Shown here: piece by piece, positions 8,230-17,598 of the stretch | Layout: each line of letters opens with the position of its first letter | Position numbering within the stretch: position 1 is the first letter of the stretch | Origin: CAVQCX01 sp963711095 | GTDB taxonomy: Bacteria; Pseudomonadota; Gammaproteobacteria; Chromatiales; Chromatiaceae | Assembly (NCBI GenBank): GCA_963711095.1 | Contig: CAVQCX010000024.1 | Span: 232,726 to 296,725 of the forward strand | Reading direction: 5' to 3' | Length of the DNA stretch: 64,000 bases | Program-made: the position numbers and the translations under genes | Notes under the pieces: generated by a model | What the model was told of the DNA's origin: nothing | The model's input: only the letters and a program-made list of their open reading frames with translations | Databases searched by the model: none

Positions 8230-9681
8230 ATGTTCGCAAAAATGAAGCTGCGCCGGCGCATCTTGCTGGGTTATATGGCTCCCCTACTGCTGTTGCTGGG
8301 CGCCATGGGTCTTGTTTTCGTCAAGCTGCAGGAGGCGACGCACCAGTCGGCGTTGCTCGATAACTCCCACGCCAATGTCAATGAAGCGAAGGACATCGCA
8401 TATAACTTGGCAAAAATGCAGCGGTCAACGCGCGGCTACCTGTTGATGAAGGACCCTGTTGTGCTTCAGAACTACCAGGAAGGCGAGAAAGATTTCAAGG
8501 GCTTGGCCGAATCTCTTGCCCGACGGGTAAATGACGCGCAACAGCAAGCCACCTTGCGCCGCTTGGTCGAGCAGGGGCAAGTGCTGGAACATAGCCTGCA
8601 CCAGATGATGGCCTTGGTGGATGAGGGCAAGGAAGCGGCAGCCATTGCCCAGTACCGCACCGGGAAAACTCCAGAGCAGGCTGACGAGCTGGAAGCACTG
8701 GCGCAAGACTTCGAGCAACGGGAAATCGTTCAGCTCAAGCAACGCCAGATGGCATATGAAGCGGCCATCAACGCGGTCGTCGCTTCGATCATCTATGGCA
8801 TGTTGGGCACGATTGCCTTGGCGGCTGCCATCGCTTTGTGGATCGCCGCTGCAGTCAGCCGTAAGATTACCGCCAGTGCCTCCCAGCTTTCCTCGGCCGC
8901 CAGCGAGATCGCCGCCACCATCGCTCAGCACGAGCGCACCGCCAGCCAGCAGGCCGCCGCGGCCAACGAGACTTCCGCCACGATTGGCGAGCTTTCCGCG
9001 TCCTCGCGCATGTCGGCCGAGCAGGCGGCGAACGCGGCGGCGGTGACGGAAAAAGCCGGCGTCGCCACAGTGCAGGGCGACGAGGTCACCCGCCAGGCAG
9101 TGGTGTCGATGGGCGGCCTCAAGGACAAGATCAGCGCCATGGCCGAGCAGATTCTGCACCTTGGAGAGCAGACCGGCCAGATCGGCACCATCGCCACCGT
9201 GCTCAAGGATTTGGCTGGACAGATCAACATGCTGGCATTGAATGCCGCGGTGGAAGCTGCACGCGCCGGTGAGCACGGTAAGGGCTTCGCCGTGGTGGCG
9301 AGCGAAATCCGCAAGCTCGCCGACGAGAGCAAGAAGTCAGCGGAACAGACTGCATTGCTGGTGGCCGATATCCAGAAAGCCACAAATTCCTCCATCCTAA
9401 TGACGGAAGAAGGCACCCGCACCGTGACCGAGGTGACCAAAACGGTGCAAAAAGTTGCGGAATTATTCAACAACCTGGCGGGCTTGGCCGGTAGCGCCAA
9501 CGAAAACGCCCAGCAGGTGATGCTGAACGCCAAGCAACAAACCGCCGCCTTCGCCCAGGTGGTGGAGGCGACCAACAGCATTGCTTCCGGTGCCAAGGAA
9601 ACCGCCAGCGGGATCAGCCAGACCAAGGTAGGTGTACAGCAGCTCAACGAGGCGGCGGAAAATCTCAAGGCGATTGCGTGA
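8230..9681 (+). CDS. Methyl-accepting chemotaxis protein with CHASE3-like sensor
   Basis: This is a 483-residue receptor of the inner membrane. Transmembrane segment 1 is at about 10-31 (LLGYMAPLLLLLGAMGLVFV) and segment 2 at about 187-208 (IIYGMLGTIALAAAIALWIA). The periplasmic part between them is all-helical with the QRSTRGYLLMKD pattern of CHASE3 domains. The sequence passes almost directly from the second membrane helix into the helical signalling domain, with no obvious HAMP domain. The hairpin tip NMLALNAAVEAARAGEHGKG, near residue 333, is highly conserved and contacts CheA/CheW. There is no C-terminal CheR-binding pentapeptide. The gene sits inside the operon with its own cheW, cheA, cheR and cheB, so it is probably the dedicated input of this pathway. 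Confidence 0.92.
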   Translation: MFAKMKLRRRILLGYMAPLLLLLGAMGLVFVKLQEATHQSALLDNSHANVNEAKDIAYNLAKMQRSTRGYLLMKDPVVLQNYQEGEKDFKGLAESLARRVNDAQQQATLRRLVEQGQVLEHSLHQMMALVDEGKEAAAIAQYRTGKTPEQADELEALAQDFEQREIVQLKQRQMAYEAAINAVVASIIYGMLGTIALAAAIALWIAAAVSRKITASASQLSSAASEIAATIAQHERTASQQAAAANETSATIGELSASSRMSAEQAANAAAVTEKAGVATVQGDEVTRQAVVSMGGLKDKISAMAEQILHLGEQTGQIGTIATVLKDLAGQINMLALNAAVEAARAGEHGKGFAVVASEIRKLADESKKSAEQTALLVADIQKATNSSILMTEEGTRTVTEVTKTVQKVAELFNNLAGLAGSANENAQQVMLNAKQQTAAFAQVVEATNSIASGAKETASGISQTKVGVQQLNEAAENLKAIA

Positions 9682-9703
9682 CTGAACCGGTCGGGGGCGC
9701 GCC

Positions 9704-11968
9704 ATGATCGAAGATCCGGAGCTGCGCCGGCTGTTCGAGGCGGAAAGCGCCGAGCATCTAGCTCGCCTCGACGACGGTTTGTTGGGCCTGGAGAAAAGAC
9801 CCGCCGACTTTGCGCTGCTGGAAGAGGCGTTCCGCGAGTCTCATAGCCTGAAAGGCGCGGCGCGCATGCTGGGGCTTGCGCGGATCGAGACCACCGCTCA
9901 CGGTCTGGAAACCATCCTCAACGCAGCGCGCAAGGACGAGGCGCCGCTCACGCCGGAATTGATCGAGCGTATGAACGCCGCACTTGTGACTCTGCGCCGG
10001 CACGTCCAGGAGGCGCTGGCCGGCGAGCCAGCCGTTCCCCCGCCGGCTCACAAAGTCTCCTCGCAAGGCACCCCCGACGCTTGCCCTTCCTCGACGGCGG
10101 AGGATGAGCCAAGAAGAGATGCGCTGCCTGGCGAAGCCGTCGGCATACCCTCCCGCGCTAACGGAGGAGAGCTCGATAGAGGGCCGCTCTCGCCGGAGGG
10201 AGATGCGACGCAGAGAGCGCAGACCCATCGGTCTGGCAAGCCCGCGCCCGCCCCCGAACCTTTCCGTATTGAGACCGTGCGCGTGGAAACGCGCAAACTG
10301 GACGAATTGTTGACACAGGTGGGTGAGCTCTCGGTGATCCAGGGACGGGCGCAACACCGGCTGGCGGTGATGGACGAATTGCTGGAGCGATGGCAGGCGC
10401 TGGAACGCGGTCGGCGTCGCGCGGGCCCAGTGGTGCGACAAGGGGTTGAAGTCGAAGCGCCGCTGCGCTTCGCCGGCCTGCTCAAGGAGACTCGCGATGC
10501 GCTCTTCGACGTCAGCGCGCGCCTGGAGTCGACCGTCAAGCTGCTGGAAGATCAGGTGCGCGGCATCCGCCTGATGCCGCTGTCTACCGTGCTCGCGCTG
10601 TTTCCGCGCATGCTGCGCGATCTCGCCAGGGACCAGGGCAAGGAGGTGGAACTGGTGATCGAGGGCGGCGAGATTACTGTGGACAAGCGCATTCTGGAGG
10701 AAATGAAGGATCCGCTGATGCACCTGATCCGCAACGCCGTGGACCACGGCATCGAGCCGCCCGCCGAGCGTGAGCGGCTGGGCAAACCGCGCGGCGGCAC
10801 GGTGCGCCTGCGCGTGGTGCGCGAGGATGCGAACGTGATGCTGGAGGTGCAGGATGACGGCCGCGGACTGGACCTGACGGCGATCCGGCAGCAGGCGAGG
10901 CAGCGCGGGCTTCACGACGACGCAACCCTAAGTGCCATCGCCCCGGCGCAATTGCAGCAGTTGATCTTCATGCCCGGCTTCTCCACCAGCACCTATGTCA
11001 CCGAACTGTCCGGGCGCGGCGTAGGGCTGGACGTGGTGCGGGTCAATGTCGAGCGCATGAAGGGCGGCATCCGCCTGGAATCCGCCGCCGGCCAAGGGCT
11101 CAAGGTGCAGCTGCGCTTGCCATTGAGCCTTGCCACGACGCGGCTCCTGCTGGCGAGCGTTCGAGGCCGACTCTACGGACTGCCGGTCGAATTCGTTCAT
11201 ACCTCGTTGCGCGTGCGCCCGGAGGACATTTTTACGATCGAAGGCGGCCCCGCCGTGCTGTTGGATGGCCAGACGGTCGTAGCTGCCCGCCTCACCGACC
11301 TACTGGAACTGCCGGCCGGGGTGCGCGGCGCGGTGGCACCGGATACCCTGGTTTGCATCGTGATGCAGGTGGGCGACGAGCGGCTCGGTTTGCTGGCGGA
11401 CGACCTGCTCACCGAGGAGGAAGTGGTACCCAAGCCCCTGGGCGCGCCGCTGCTGCGCGTGCGTAATGTCTCCGCCCTGGCCATGCTGGGCAGCGGCGAA
11501 ATTTGCGCGGTGCTGGGGCCCGGCGACCTGCTGCGCTCGGCGCGTAAGAAGGGTGTCACGCTGCGGGGCGAGGAGCCCAGACTGCGGAGTAAGGCCCACA
11601 AGCCGGCCGTGCTGCTGGCAGAGGATTCGGCGCTGATCCGCGCCATGGAGAAACGTATCCTCGAAGATGGCGGCTACGAGGTGGTGACGGCGGTGGACGG
11701 CGTCGATGCGCTCAACGCCCTAGGCAGTCGCCCCTTCGCAGCCGTGGTGTCGGACATCATGATGCCCAACATGGATGGCCTCGCTCTCACCGCGCGCATT
11801 CGCGCCGAGCCGCGCTACAAGGAGCTGCCGGTGATCCTGGTGACAACTCTTGCCTCCGACCAGGACAAGCGGAGTGGCCTCGATGCGGGTGCCAGCGCCT
11901 ACCTCCCCAAACCATCTTTCGACCAGCGCCTGCTCCTCGATACTCTGAAAAGGCTGGTCGTGACATGA
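9704..11968 (+). CDS. cheA: Hybrid chemotaxis histidine kinase CheA with C-terminal receiver
   Basis: CheA autophosphorylates in response to the receptor and passes phosphate to receiver domains. Domains along the 754 residues: Hpt/P1 with phospho-accepting His47 in ESHSLKGAARM; a long low-complexity linker (about 105-180) in place of P2; P3 dimerisation helices; the HATPase with LIRNAVDHGIEPP and DDGRGLDL; a CheW-like P5 domain (about 470-600); and a receiver with SDIMMPNMDG, phospho-acceptor Asp near 684. CheA fused to REC is the WspE layout and is typical of alternative-function or pilus chemosensory systems rather than classical flagellar CheA. Its stop overlaps the cheB start at 11965. 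Confidence 0.93.
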   Translation: MIEDPELRRLFEAESAEHLARLDDGLLGLEKRPADFALLEEAFRESHSLKGAARMLGLARIETTAHGLETILNAARKDEAPLTPELIERMNAALVTLRRHVQEALAGEPAVPPPAHKVSSQGTPDACPSSTAEDEPRRDALPGEAVGIPSRANGGELDRGPLSPEGDATQRAQTHRSGKPAPAPEPFRIETVRVETRKLDELLTQVGELSVIQGRAQHRLAVMDELLERWQALERGRRRAGPVVRQGVEVEAPLRFAGLLKETRDALFDVSARLESTVKLLEDQVRGIRLMPLSTVLALFPRMLRDLARDQGKEVELVIEGGEITVDKRILEEMKDPLMHLIRNAVDHGIEPPAERERLGKPRGGTVRLRVVREDANVMLEVQDDGRGLDLTAIRQQARQRGLHDDATLSAIAPAQLQQLIFMPGFSTSTYVTELSGRGVGLDVVRVNVERMKGGIRLESAAGQGLKVQLRLPLSLATTRLLLASVRGRLYGLPVEFVHTSLRVRPEDIFTIEGGPAVLLDGQTVVAARLTDLLELPAGVRGAVAPDTLVCIVMQVGDERLGLLADDLLTEEEVVPKPLGAPLLRVRNVSALAMLGSGEICAVLGPGDLLRSARKKGVTLRGEEPRLRSKAHKPAVLLAEDSALIRAMEKRILEDGGYEVVTAVDGVDALNALGSRPFAAVVSDIMMPNMDGLALTARIRAEPRYKELPVILVTTLASDQDKRSGLDAGASAYLPKPSFDQRLLLDTLKRLVVT

Positions 11969-13022
11969 TCCGCGTTCTGCTCGTCGACGACTCCCCCATG
12001 GCACTGCACATCCTGCAACGCCTGCTGTCGCTCTCGCCCGACATTCAGGTGGTAGGCACCGCCGCCAACGGAAGGGAGGCGTTCGATCTGCTGCCGCAGC
12101 TGAATCCCGGTGTCATTTGCACGGATCTGCACATGCCGGTGATGGACGGGCTGGAATTCACCCGCTTGGTGATGAACAAGTATCCGCGCCCTATATTGGT
12201 GGTGAGCGTGTCGGTGGAGGCCGATTCAGTCAATGCCTTCCAGCTGCTGGAGGCGGGGGCGGTGGATGTCTATTCCAAGCCCCGCGCCATCCTCGAAGCG
12301 GATCAAGAGAAGCTGACCAGGGGCTCGCCAGCAAGATTCGCATTCTCGCCGGCGTGCGTGTGTTTCGTCGAGCAGAACGCGCGCCTCTGGTATCTCCCGC
12401 TCCGCGCCTGTTCTCGCTACCGCCACATGCCCCCGTGCGCATCGTCGCCATCGGCGCTTCGACCGGTGGCCCGCAGGCCCTGCACGAAATCATATCCTGT
12501 CTGCCGGCCGGCTTCGCGCTGCCGGTAGTGTGTGTGCAGCATATCGGCAGCGGCTTCCTGTCGCCGATGGTCGCCTGGCTGGCGGAAGTCAGCCCGATGC
12601 CGGTGCGCATAGCGGCCAAAGGCGACGTCCCGCAAGCGGGAGTGGTCTATTTCGCCCCCGAGGACACCCACCTGGAAATGACCGATGGTGGGCGATTCGA
12701 TCTCTCCCAGGCACCGCCCCGCGATGGGCACCGGCCCTCGATCACTGTAACTTTGTGCGCGGTGGCGCACCATTTCGGCGCCGGTGCCGTAGGTGTGCTG
12801 CTTACCGGAATGGGCCGCGATGGCGCAGAGGGCATGGCGGACATCGCCGCCGCAGGTGGTGTCACCATCGCCCAGGACGAGGCGAGCTGCGTGGTTTACG
12901 GCATGCCCAGGGAGGCGGTGGTGTTGGGGGCGGCGCAGCATGTGCTGCCCCTCGAACAGATCGCCCCGGTACTGGCCGGCCTGGCAAACAGCCGCGCCTT
13001 CAGGGACTCGCTGCTGCATTAG
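11965..13022 (+). CDS. cheB: CheB receptor methylesterase, single-base frameshift near 12324
   Basis: CheB demethylates receptor glutamyl esters when its receiver is phosphorylated. The ATG at 11965 overlaps the cheA stop. The receiver has VLLVDDS and Asp54 in CTDLHMPVMDG. After residue about 119 the frame ends in nonsense, while another forward frame supplies the linker and the whole methylesterase domain: GASTGGPQAL (Ser), QHIGSGFLSPM (His) and LLTGMGRDGAEGM (Asp), ending at 13022. Restoring one base (a C in the stretch 12321-12325) joins the frames into one protein of about 352 residues. Both halves are well conserved, so a sequencing error is the simplest explanation. Confidence 0.87.
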
Positions 13023-13033
13023 AAGGAGGCGAC

Positions 13034-16000
13034 ATGACTGAACGAGCCAAAGCGTCCGGCACCCCGCCCGAAATCTTGATCGTCGAAGACAGTCCCGTCG
13101 AGGCGGAGCTGCTGCGCCGCACCCTCACACGGGCTGGCTATGCGGTAAGTGTGGCGCTCCATGGCGAGGAAGCGCTGCAAGCCGCTCGGGAGCGCCGCCC
13201 CGCCTTGGTCATGAGCGACATCAACATGCCGGTCATGAACGGTTACCAGTTGTGCCGCGCCATCAAGTATGACGATGAGCTGTGGCACATCCCGGTGATC
13301 CTGCTCACGGTACTGTCGGATCCCGAAGACATCGTCGAGGCGATCAATTCCGGCGCCGACGCCTACATCATCAAGCCCTATGCCGAGATCAACCTGCTGG
13401 ACCGCATCCGTTCCCTGCTGGATGCCCCGATCGAAAAGCGGCGAGCGGACGAACGGCGACAGGAAATAGTGGTCTATGGCGGCAAGAGTCACGTCATCTC
13501 CGGCGGTGGCCACCAGATACTGAACCTGCTGCTCTCGTTGTACGAGAACACGCTCAGTCAGAACCAGGAGTTGAGGTCGATTCAGGCTCAGCTCAATCTG
13601 CTGAACGAGAGCCTCGATCAGCAGGTGCACTCGCGCACCGCGGCCCTGCAGGAGAGCGAGACACGGTTCCGCGATCTCGTGGAAACCACGAGCGACTGGA
13701 TTTGGGAGGTCGACGAGAATGCCGTCTATACCTACGCGAGTCCAAAAATCTACGATGTCCTCGGTTATCGTCCAGAGGATGTGATCGGGAAAATGCCTTT
13801 CGACCTGATGCCCGCCGAGGAAGCGCAACGGGTGGCCAAGCTGTTCGGCGCCAGGGTTTTGACGCAGGAAGCCTTCGCTAACCTCGAGACCATCAATCTG
13901 CATAAGGATGGCCATCGGGTATTTCTTGAGACAAGCGGGGTTCCCATCGTCGATCAGGATGGAGATTTCCGCGGTTATCGCGGTATCAATCGCGACATCA
14001 GCGGGCGCAAGCAGGCCAACGATGAATTGCAAGCATCGGAAATGAAGTACCGCCTGCTGGCCGAGACCGCCACCGACTGCATCTTCTGGATCGCTCCCGA
14101 CGGCCATTTCCTCTATGTCTCGCCTGCCTGCGAGCAGATCTCCGGACACCGGCCAGAGGAATTTCTCGCCGATCCGGCTTTGATGATCCGCATGATCCAT
14201 CCGGACGAGCGCGCGGCCTACGCGGAACATCTCGACCATGGCCGGGTTGCCGACGACGCCGAGCTGGAATACCGAATTGTGCACCGCGACGGCAGCGAAC
14301 GCTGGATCGCCCATCAATGCGGCCCGATCTACGATTCGGACGGAAATTATCTGGGCCGGCGCGGCGCCCACCGCGACATCACCGAGCGCAAGGCCGCGGC
14401 GACGGAGCAGCACCGCCTGAGCGAGGCGCTGCGCCAAGCGGCCCAGCCCATGCTGCTGGCCGACCCCGGGACCCGCATCACCTATGCCAATCCGGCCTGT
14501 ACTGCGCTGTTCGGCTACACGCCCGAGGAGCTGGCGGGTGCCCATGTCAGCATGCTCGTGCCTCGGGATGACATCCAGACGTCGTATGCGGAGATCGCGC
14601 GCCAGGTCCGCGAGCGTGACAGCTGGTCGGGCGAACAGATCCGTTTGGCCAAGGACGGCGAACGGATTCCGGTGAACCTGGCGCTCGGCAGCATCCGTGA
14701 TGAGGCCGGCGGCCTGTTGGGATTCGTGGCCACCTACCTCGATCTTAGACCGCTGTACGAAAAGACCCAGGCCCTGCAGGAAAGCGAGGAACGATACCGC
14801 ACGATACTGGAGGGAGCGGCGGACGCCGTCGTGATTGTCAGTCCGGAAGGCAGGTTCACTTATGCCAACCCGGAGGCCGGGCGCCTGCTGGGCTACGGCA
14901 TATCCGAACTGCTGGAGATCGGCATCCCAGAGATCACCCCGGAAGATGAGATGCCTGCATCGATGGCTGTTTTCCAGAAGTTGTGGACTGACGGCGCACT
15001 TCGGATCGAGTTTAATCGCAAACGTAAAGACGGCAGTTTGGTCTACGTAGAGTTGAATGCAATCCGACTGCCAGACGGCAACTATTATGGTGCTTTCCGG
15101 GACCTCAGTGAGCGCAAGGAGGCCGAGATGCAATTGCGTAAGCTCTCCCTGGCTGTGGAGCAGAGTCCGGAGAGCATTGTCATTACCGACCTGGACGCGA
15201 TAATCGAGTATGTGAACCAGGCCTTCTGTGCCAATACCGGCTATAGCCGCGGTGAGATTCTGGGCAAGAGCACGCGCGTGCTGCAATCCGGCAGGACGCC
15301 CAAGGAAACCTATGTAGCCCTATGGGACAGCATCACTCACGGCCAAGTCTGGCAGGGCGAGCTCATCAATAAACGCAAGGATGGCGGCGAATACGTGGAG
15401 CTCGCCATCATCACCCCCCTGCGCCAACCGGATGGCCGCATCACCCATTACGTGGCGGTGAAGGAGGACGTCACCGAGAAGAAGCGCCTGGGCGAGGAGC
15501 TCGACAGCCATCGCCACCACCTCGAGGCACTGGTCGCCACACGCACCGCCGAACTGGAGACCGCGCGCGCGGCGGCCGAGTCGGCCAACCGGGCCAAGAG
15601 CGTCTTTCTGGCCAATATGAGCCACGAGATCCGCACCCCCATGAACGCCATCATCGGCCTCACTTACCTGCTGCGTCGCGATTACCCCACACCGGCGCAG
15701 GCCGAAAGGCTCGTCAAGATCGACGCCGCCGCCCGCCATCTGCTGTCCATCATCAACGACATCCTGGACCTGTCGAAAATCGAGGCCGGCAAGCTGCTAT
15801 TGGATCAGGCTGATTTCGCTTTGGGGACCCTGCTGGACAACGTCCGTTCGATGATTCTCGAACCGGCCCGGGCCAAGGGCTTGCGCGTGGATATGGGCGG
15901 CGACGCCGTGCCCGAGTGGCTGCGCGGCGACGCCACCCGTTTGCGCCAGGCCCTGCTCAACTATGCTGGAAACGCGGTCAAGTTCACCTCGCAGGGCTCG

Positions 16001-17158
16001 ATTACCTTGCGCGCCAAGCTGCTTGAGGAAAGCGACGCGGGGCTCAAGGTTCGCTTCGAGGTGCAGGACACGGGCGTCGGGATTGCCCCGGGAATCCTAC
16101 CCAGGCTGTTCGCTGCCTTCGAGCAGGCCGATGTTTCCACCACCCGGCAGTACGGCGGCACCGGGCTGGGACTGGCGATCACTCGCCATCTGGCTCAGAT
16201 GATGGGTGGTGAGGCGGGGGCGGATAGCGCGCCGGGTCGAGGCAGCACTTTCTGGTTTACGGTGCATCTGGCACGCGGCCAGGGTGTCGCGCCGACCTTA
16301 GCCGGGGCGGGAGAGCCCGATGCCGAATCCAATCTGCGTTTGCACCACTGCGGTGCCCGCCTGCTGCTGGCCGAGGACAACCTCATCAACCGCGAAGTGG
16401 CGCTGGACCTATTGCACTCGGTGGGATTGGCGGTGGATGTGGCCGCGGATGGCCGCGAAGCGCTGGATATGGCCAACGCCGTGGACTATGACCTGATCCT
16501 GATGGACGTGCAGATGCCCGAGATGGACGGCGTGGAAGCGACCCGGGCGATACGTGCCCTGCCCGGTCGGGAGACGACCCCCATCCTGGCGATGACGGCC
16601 AGCGCCTTCGACGAGGATCGCCGCGCCTGCCAGGCGGCGGGCATGGACGATTTCGTCGCCAAGCCGGTCGAGCCGGATCGACTTTTCGCCACCCTATGTA
16701 GGTGGCTGGCGAGCCAACGCCCGGCGCCCTCGGCCGAGAGGGAAATCGCGGTGCTGCAGGTGGGCCCGGGGACAAGAGACCAGCCCGCGCCCGCCGCCGA
16801 GCTGCCCGTCATCGACGGACTGGACGCGGCGCAGGGGCTCGGGAGACTGAACGGCAACCGGGCCGTTTATCTGCGACTGTTGCGGCGCTATGGGCTTGAG
16901 CTTGGCGACGATATGGCGCGGCTGCGCGAGCAGCTGGTGCGGGGGGACATGAAGGAAGCGCGGCGCTTGGCCCATGGGCTGAAGGGCAGCTCGGCCAACC
17001 TGGGCGCGACCGAAGTGCAGCGCCTGGCCACCGAGTTGGAAGCGGCGACACAGCAGGGGCTCGATGCGACGGAGCTTGAACGACGGGCCGGTGTATTGGA
17101 GAGTGCGTTGCAACGTCTGGCCGTAGCGATCCTCGCGGCGCTGCCCGAGGAGCCCTAG
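13034..17158 (+). CDS. Giant hybrid sensor kinase REC-PAS(x5)-HisKA-HATPase-REC-Hpt
   Basis: The gene starts at ATG 13034 behind an AGGAGG and encodes 1374 residues. Order: receiver with Asp62 in SDINMPVMNG; helical linker with IQAQLNLLNESLDQQ; five PAS units beginning near residues 215, 340, 460, 583 and 703; HisKA with the phospho-His in SHEIRTPMNAI near 862; HATPase with DTGVGIAPG and GTGLGLAI; a second receiver with ILMDVQMPEMDG near 1156; and an Hpt with AHGLKGSSANLGA near 1313. No membrane segment is seen, so it is probably cytosolic. The N-terminal receiver could take phosphate from CheA, making this the output or integrator of the chemosensory operon; that link is inference. A further C-terminal extension has been lost downstream. 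Confidence 0.9.
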   Translation: MTERAKASGTPPEILIVEDSPVEAELLRRTLTRAGYAVSVALHGEEALQAARERRPALVMSDINMPVMNGYQLCRAIKYDDELWHIPVILLTVLSDPEDIVEAINSGADAYIIKPYAEINLLDRIRSLLDAPIEKRRADERRQEIVVYGGKSHVISGGGHQILNLLLSLYENTLSQNQELRSIQAQLNLLNESLDQQVHSRTAALQESETRFRDLVETTSDWIWEVDENAVYTYASPKIYDVLGYRPEDVIGKMPFDLMPAEEAQRVAKLFGARVLTQEAFANLETINLHKDGHRVFLETSGVPIVDQDGDFRGYRGINRDISGRKQANDELQASEMKYRLLAETATDCIFWIAPDGHFLYVSPACEQISGHRPEEFLADPALMIRMIHPDERAAYAEHLDHGRVADDAELEYRIVHRDGSERWIAHQCGPIYDSDGNYLGRRGAHRDITERKAAATEQHRLSEALRQAAQPMLLADPGTRITYANPACTALFGYTPEELAGAHVSMLVPRDDIQTSYAEIARQVRERDSWSGEQIRLAKDGERIPVNLALGSIRDEAGGLLGFVATYLDLRPLYEKTQALQESEERYRTILEGAADAVVIVSPEGRFTYANPEAGRLLGYGISELLEIGIPEITPEDEMPASMAVFQKLWTDGALRIEFNRKRKDGSLVYVELNAIRLPDGNYYGAFRDLSERKEAEMQLRKLSLAVEQSPESIVITDLDAIIEYVNQAFCANTGYSRGEILGKSTRVLQSGRTPKETYVALWDSITHGQVWQGELINKRKDGGEYVELAIITPLRQPDGRITHYVAVKEDVTEKKRLGEELDSHRHHLEALVATRTAELETARAAAESANRAKSVFLANMSHEIRTPMNAIIGLTYLLRRDYPTPAQAERLVKIDAAARHLLSIINDILDLSKIEAGKLLLDQADFALGTLLDNVRSMILEPARAKGLRVDMGGDAVPEWLRGDATRLRQALLNYAGNAVKFTSQGSITLRAKLLEESDAGLKVRFEVQDTGVGIAPGILPRLFAAFEQADVSTTRQYGGTGLGLAITRHLAQMMGGEAGADSAPGRGSTFWFTVHLARGQGVAPTLAGAGEPDAESNLRLHHCGARLLLAEDNLINREVALDLLHSVGLAVDVAADGREALDMANAVDYDLILMDVQMPEMDGVEATRAIRALPGRETTPILAMTASAFDEDRRACQAAGMDDFVAKPVEPDRLFATLCRWLASQRPAPSAEREIAVLQVGPGTRDQPAPAAELPVIDGLDAAQGLGRLNGNRAVYLRLLRRYGLELGDDMARLREQLVRGDMKEARRLAHGLKGSSANLGATEVQRLATELEAATQQGLDATELERRAGVLESALQRLAVAILAALPEEP

Positions 17159-17171
17159 GCTCCCGGGCTGA

Positions 17172-17405
17172 GTCCAGATTGACTCGGCGACGGTGCGGCG
17201 TGCTCTGGCTGGGCTGGAGCCGTTGCCGGCGGGGGGCAACACGCGGGCCAATCAGCTCCTCGAGCCCCGTGCCGCGCTGCTCGAGGGCGCGCTCGGCCCC
17301 CTGGGCACCGAGCTGGAAAGGCGGATCGAGTGTTTTCTCTACCCGGAGGCTTGGGAGGCATTGCGGCGGGCGCTGCACGGGAGCAGGGGGGCCTGGGCGG
17401 AGTAA
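17172..17405 (+). pseudogene. Detached C-terminal tail of the hybrid kinase
   Basis: In a different forward frame from the kinase, after a TGA at 17169-17171, the sequence reads through DSATVRRALAGLEPLPAGG, NTRANQLLEPRAALLEGALG and ELERRIECFLYPEAWEALRR to a stop at 17403-17405. This helical pattern (a GNTRAN box, LLEGALG, then an RRIE..YPEA..LRR ending) commonly ends Hpt-containing hybrid kinases. It directly continues the kinase once its stop at 17156-17158 is bridged. At least one indel and one or two stop codons separate the parts, so the tail is not translated as part of the kinase here. An independent start (GTG 17193) is unlikely to be used. Confidence 0.55.
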
Positions 17406-17598
17406 CGGGCCAATGGTTTTGTGGCGATCCCATGCCGGGGGCGGCGGGCGGACCCCGCTGCCCAGGGTCGTTAGAGGTCCGAGGCCGAAGGCATGTCGCC
17501 ACAGCAGAGGCCTGGGCTGCAGCGCCAACAAGCTACCCGCGGTATCGCGGTGAGCCGCTGGCCCGGGCAAAGTGGCTTCTCGGCCGCCCGGCCGGACC

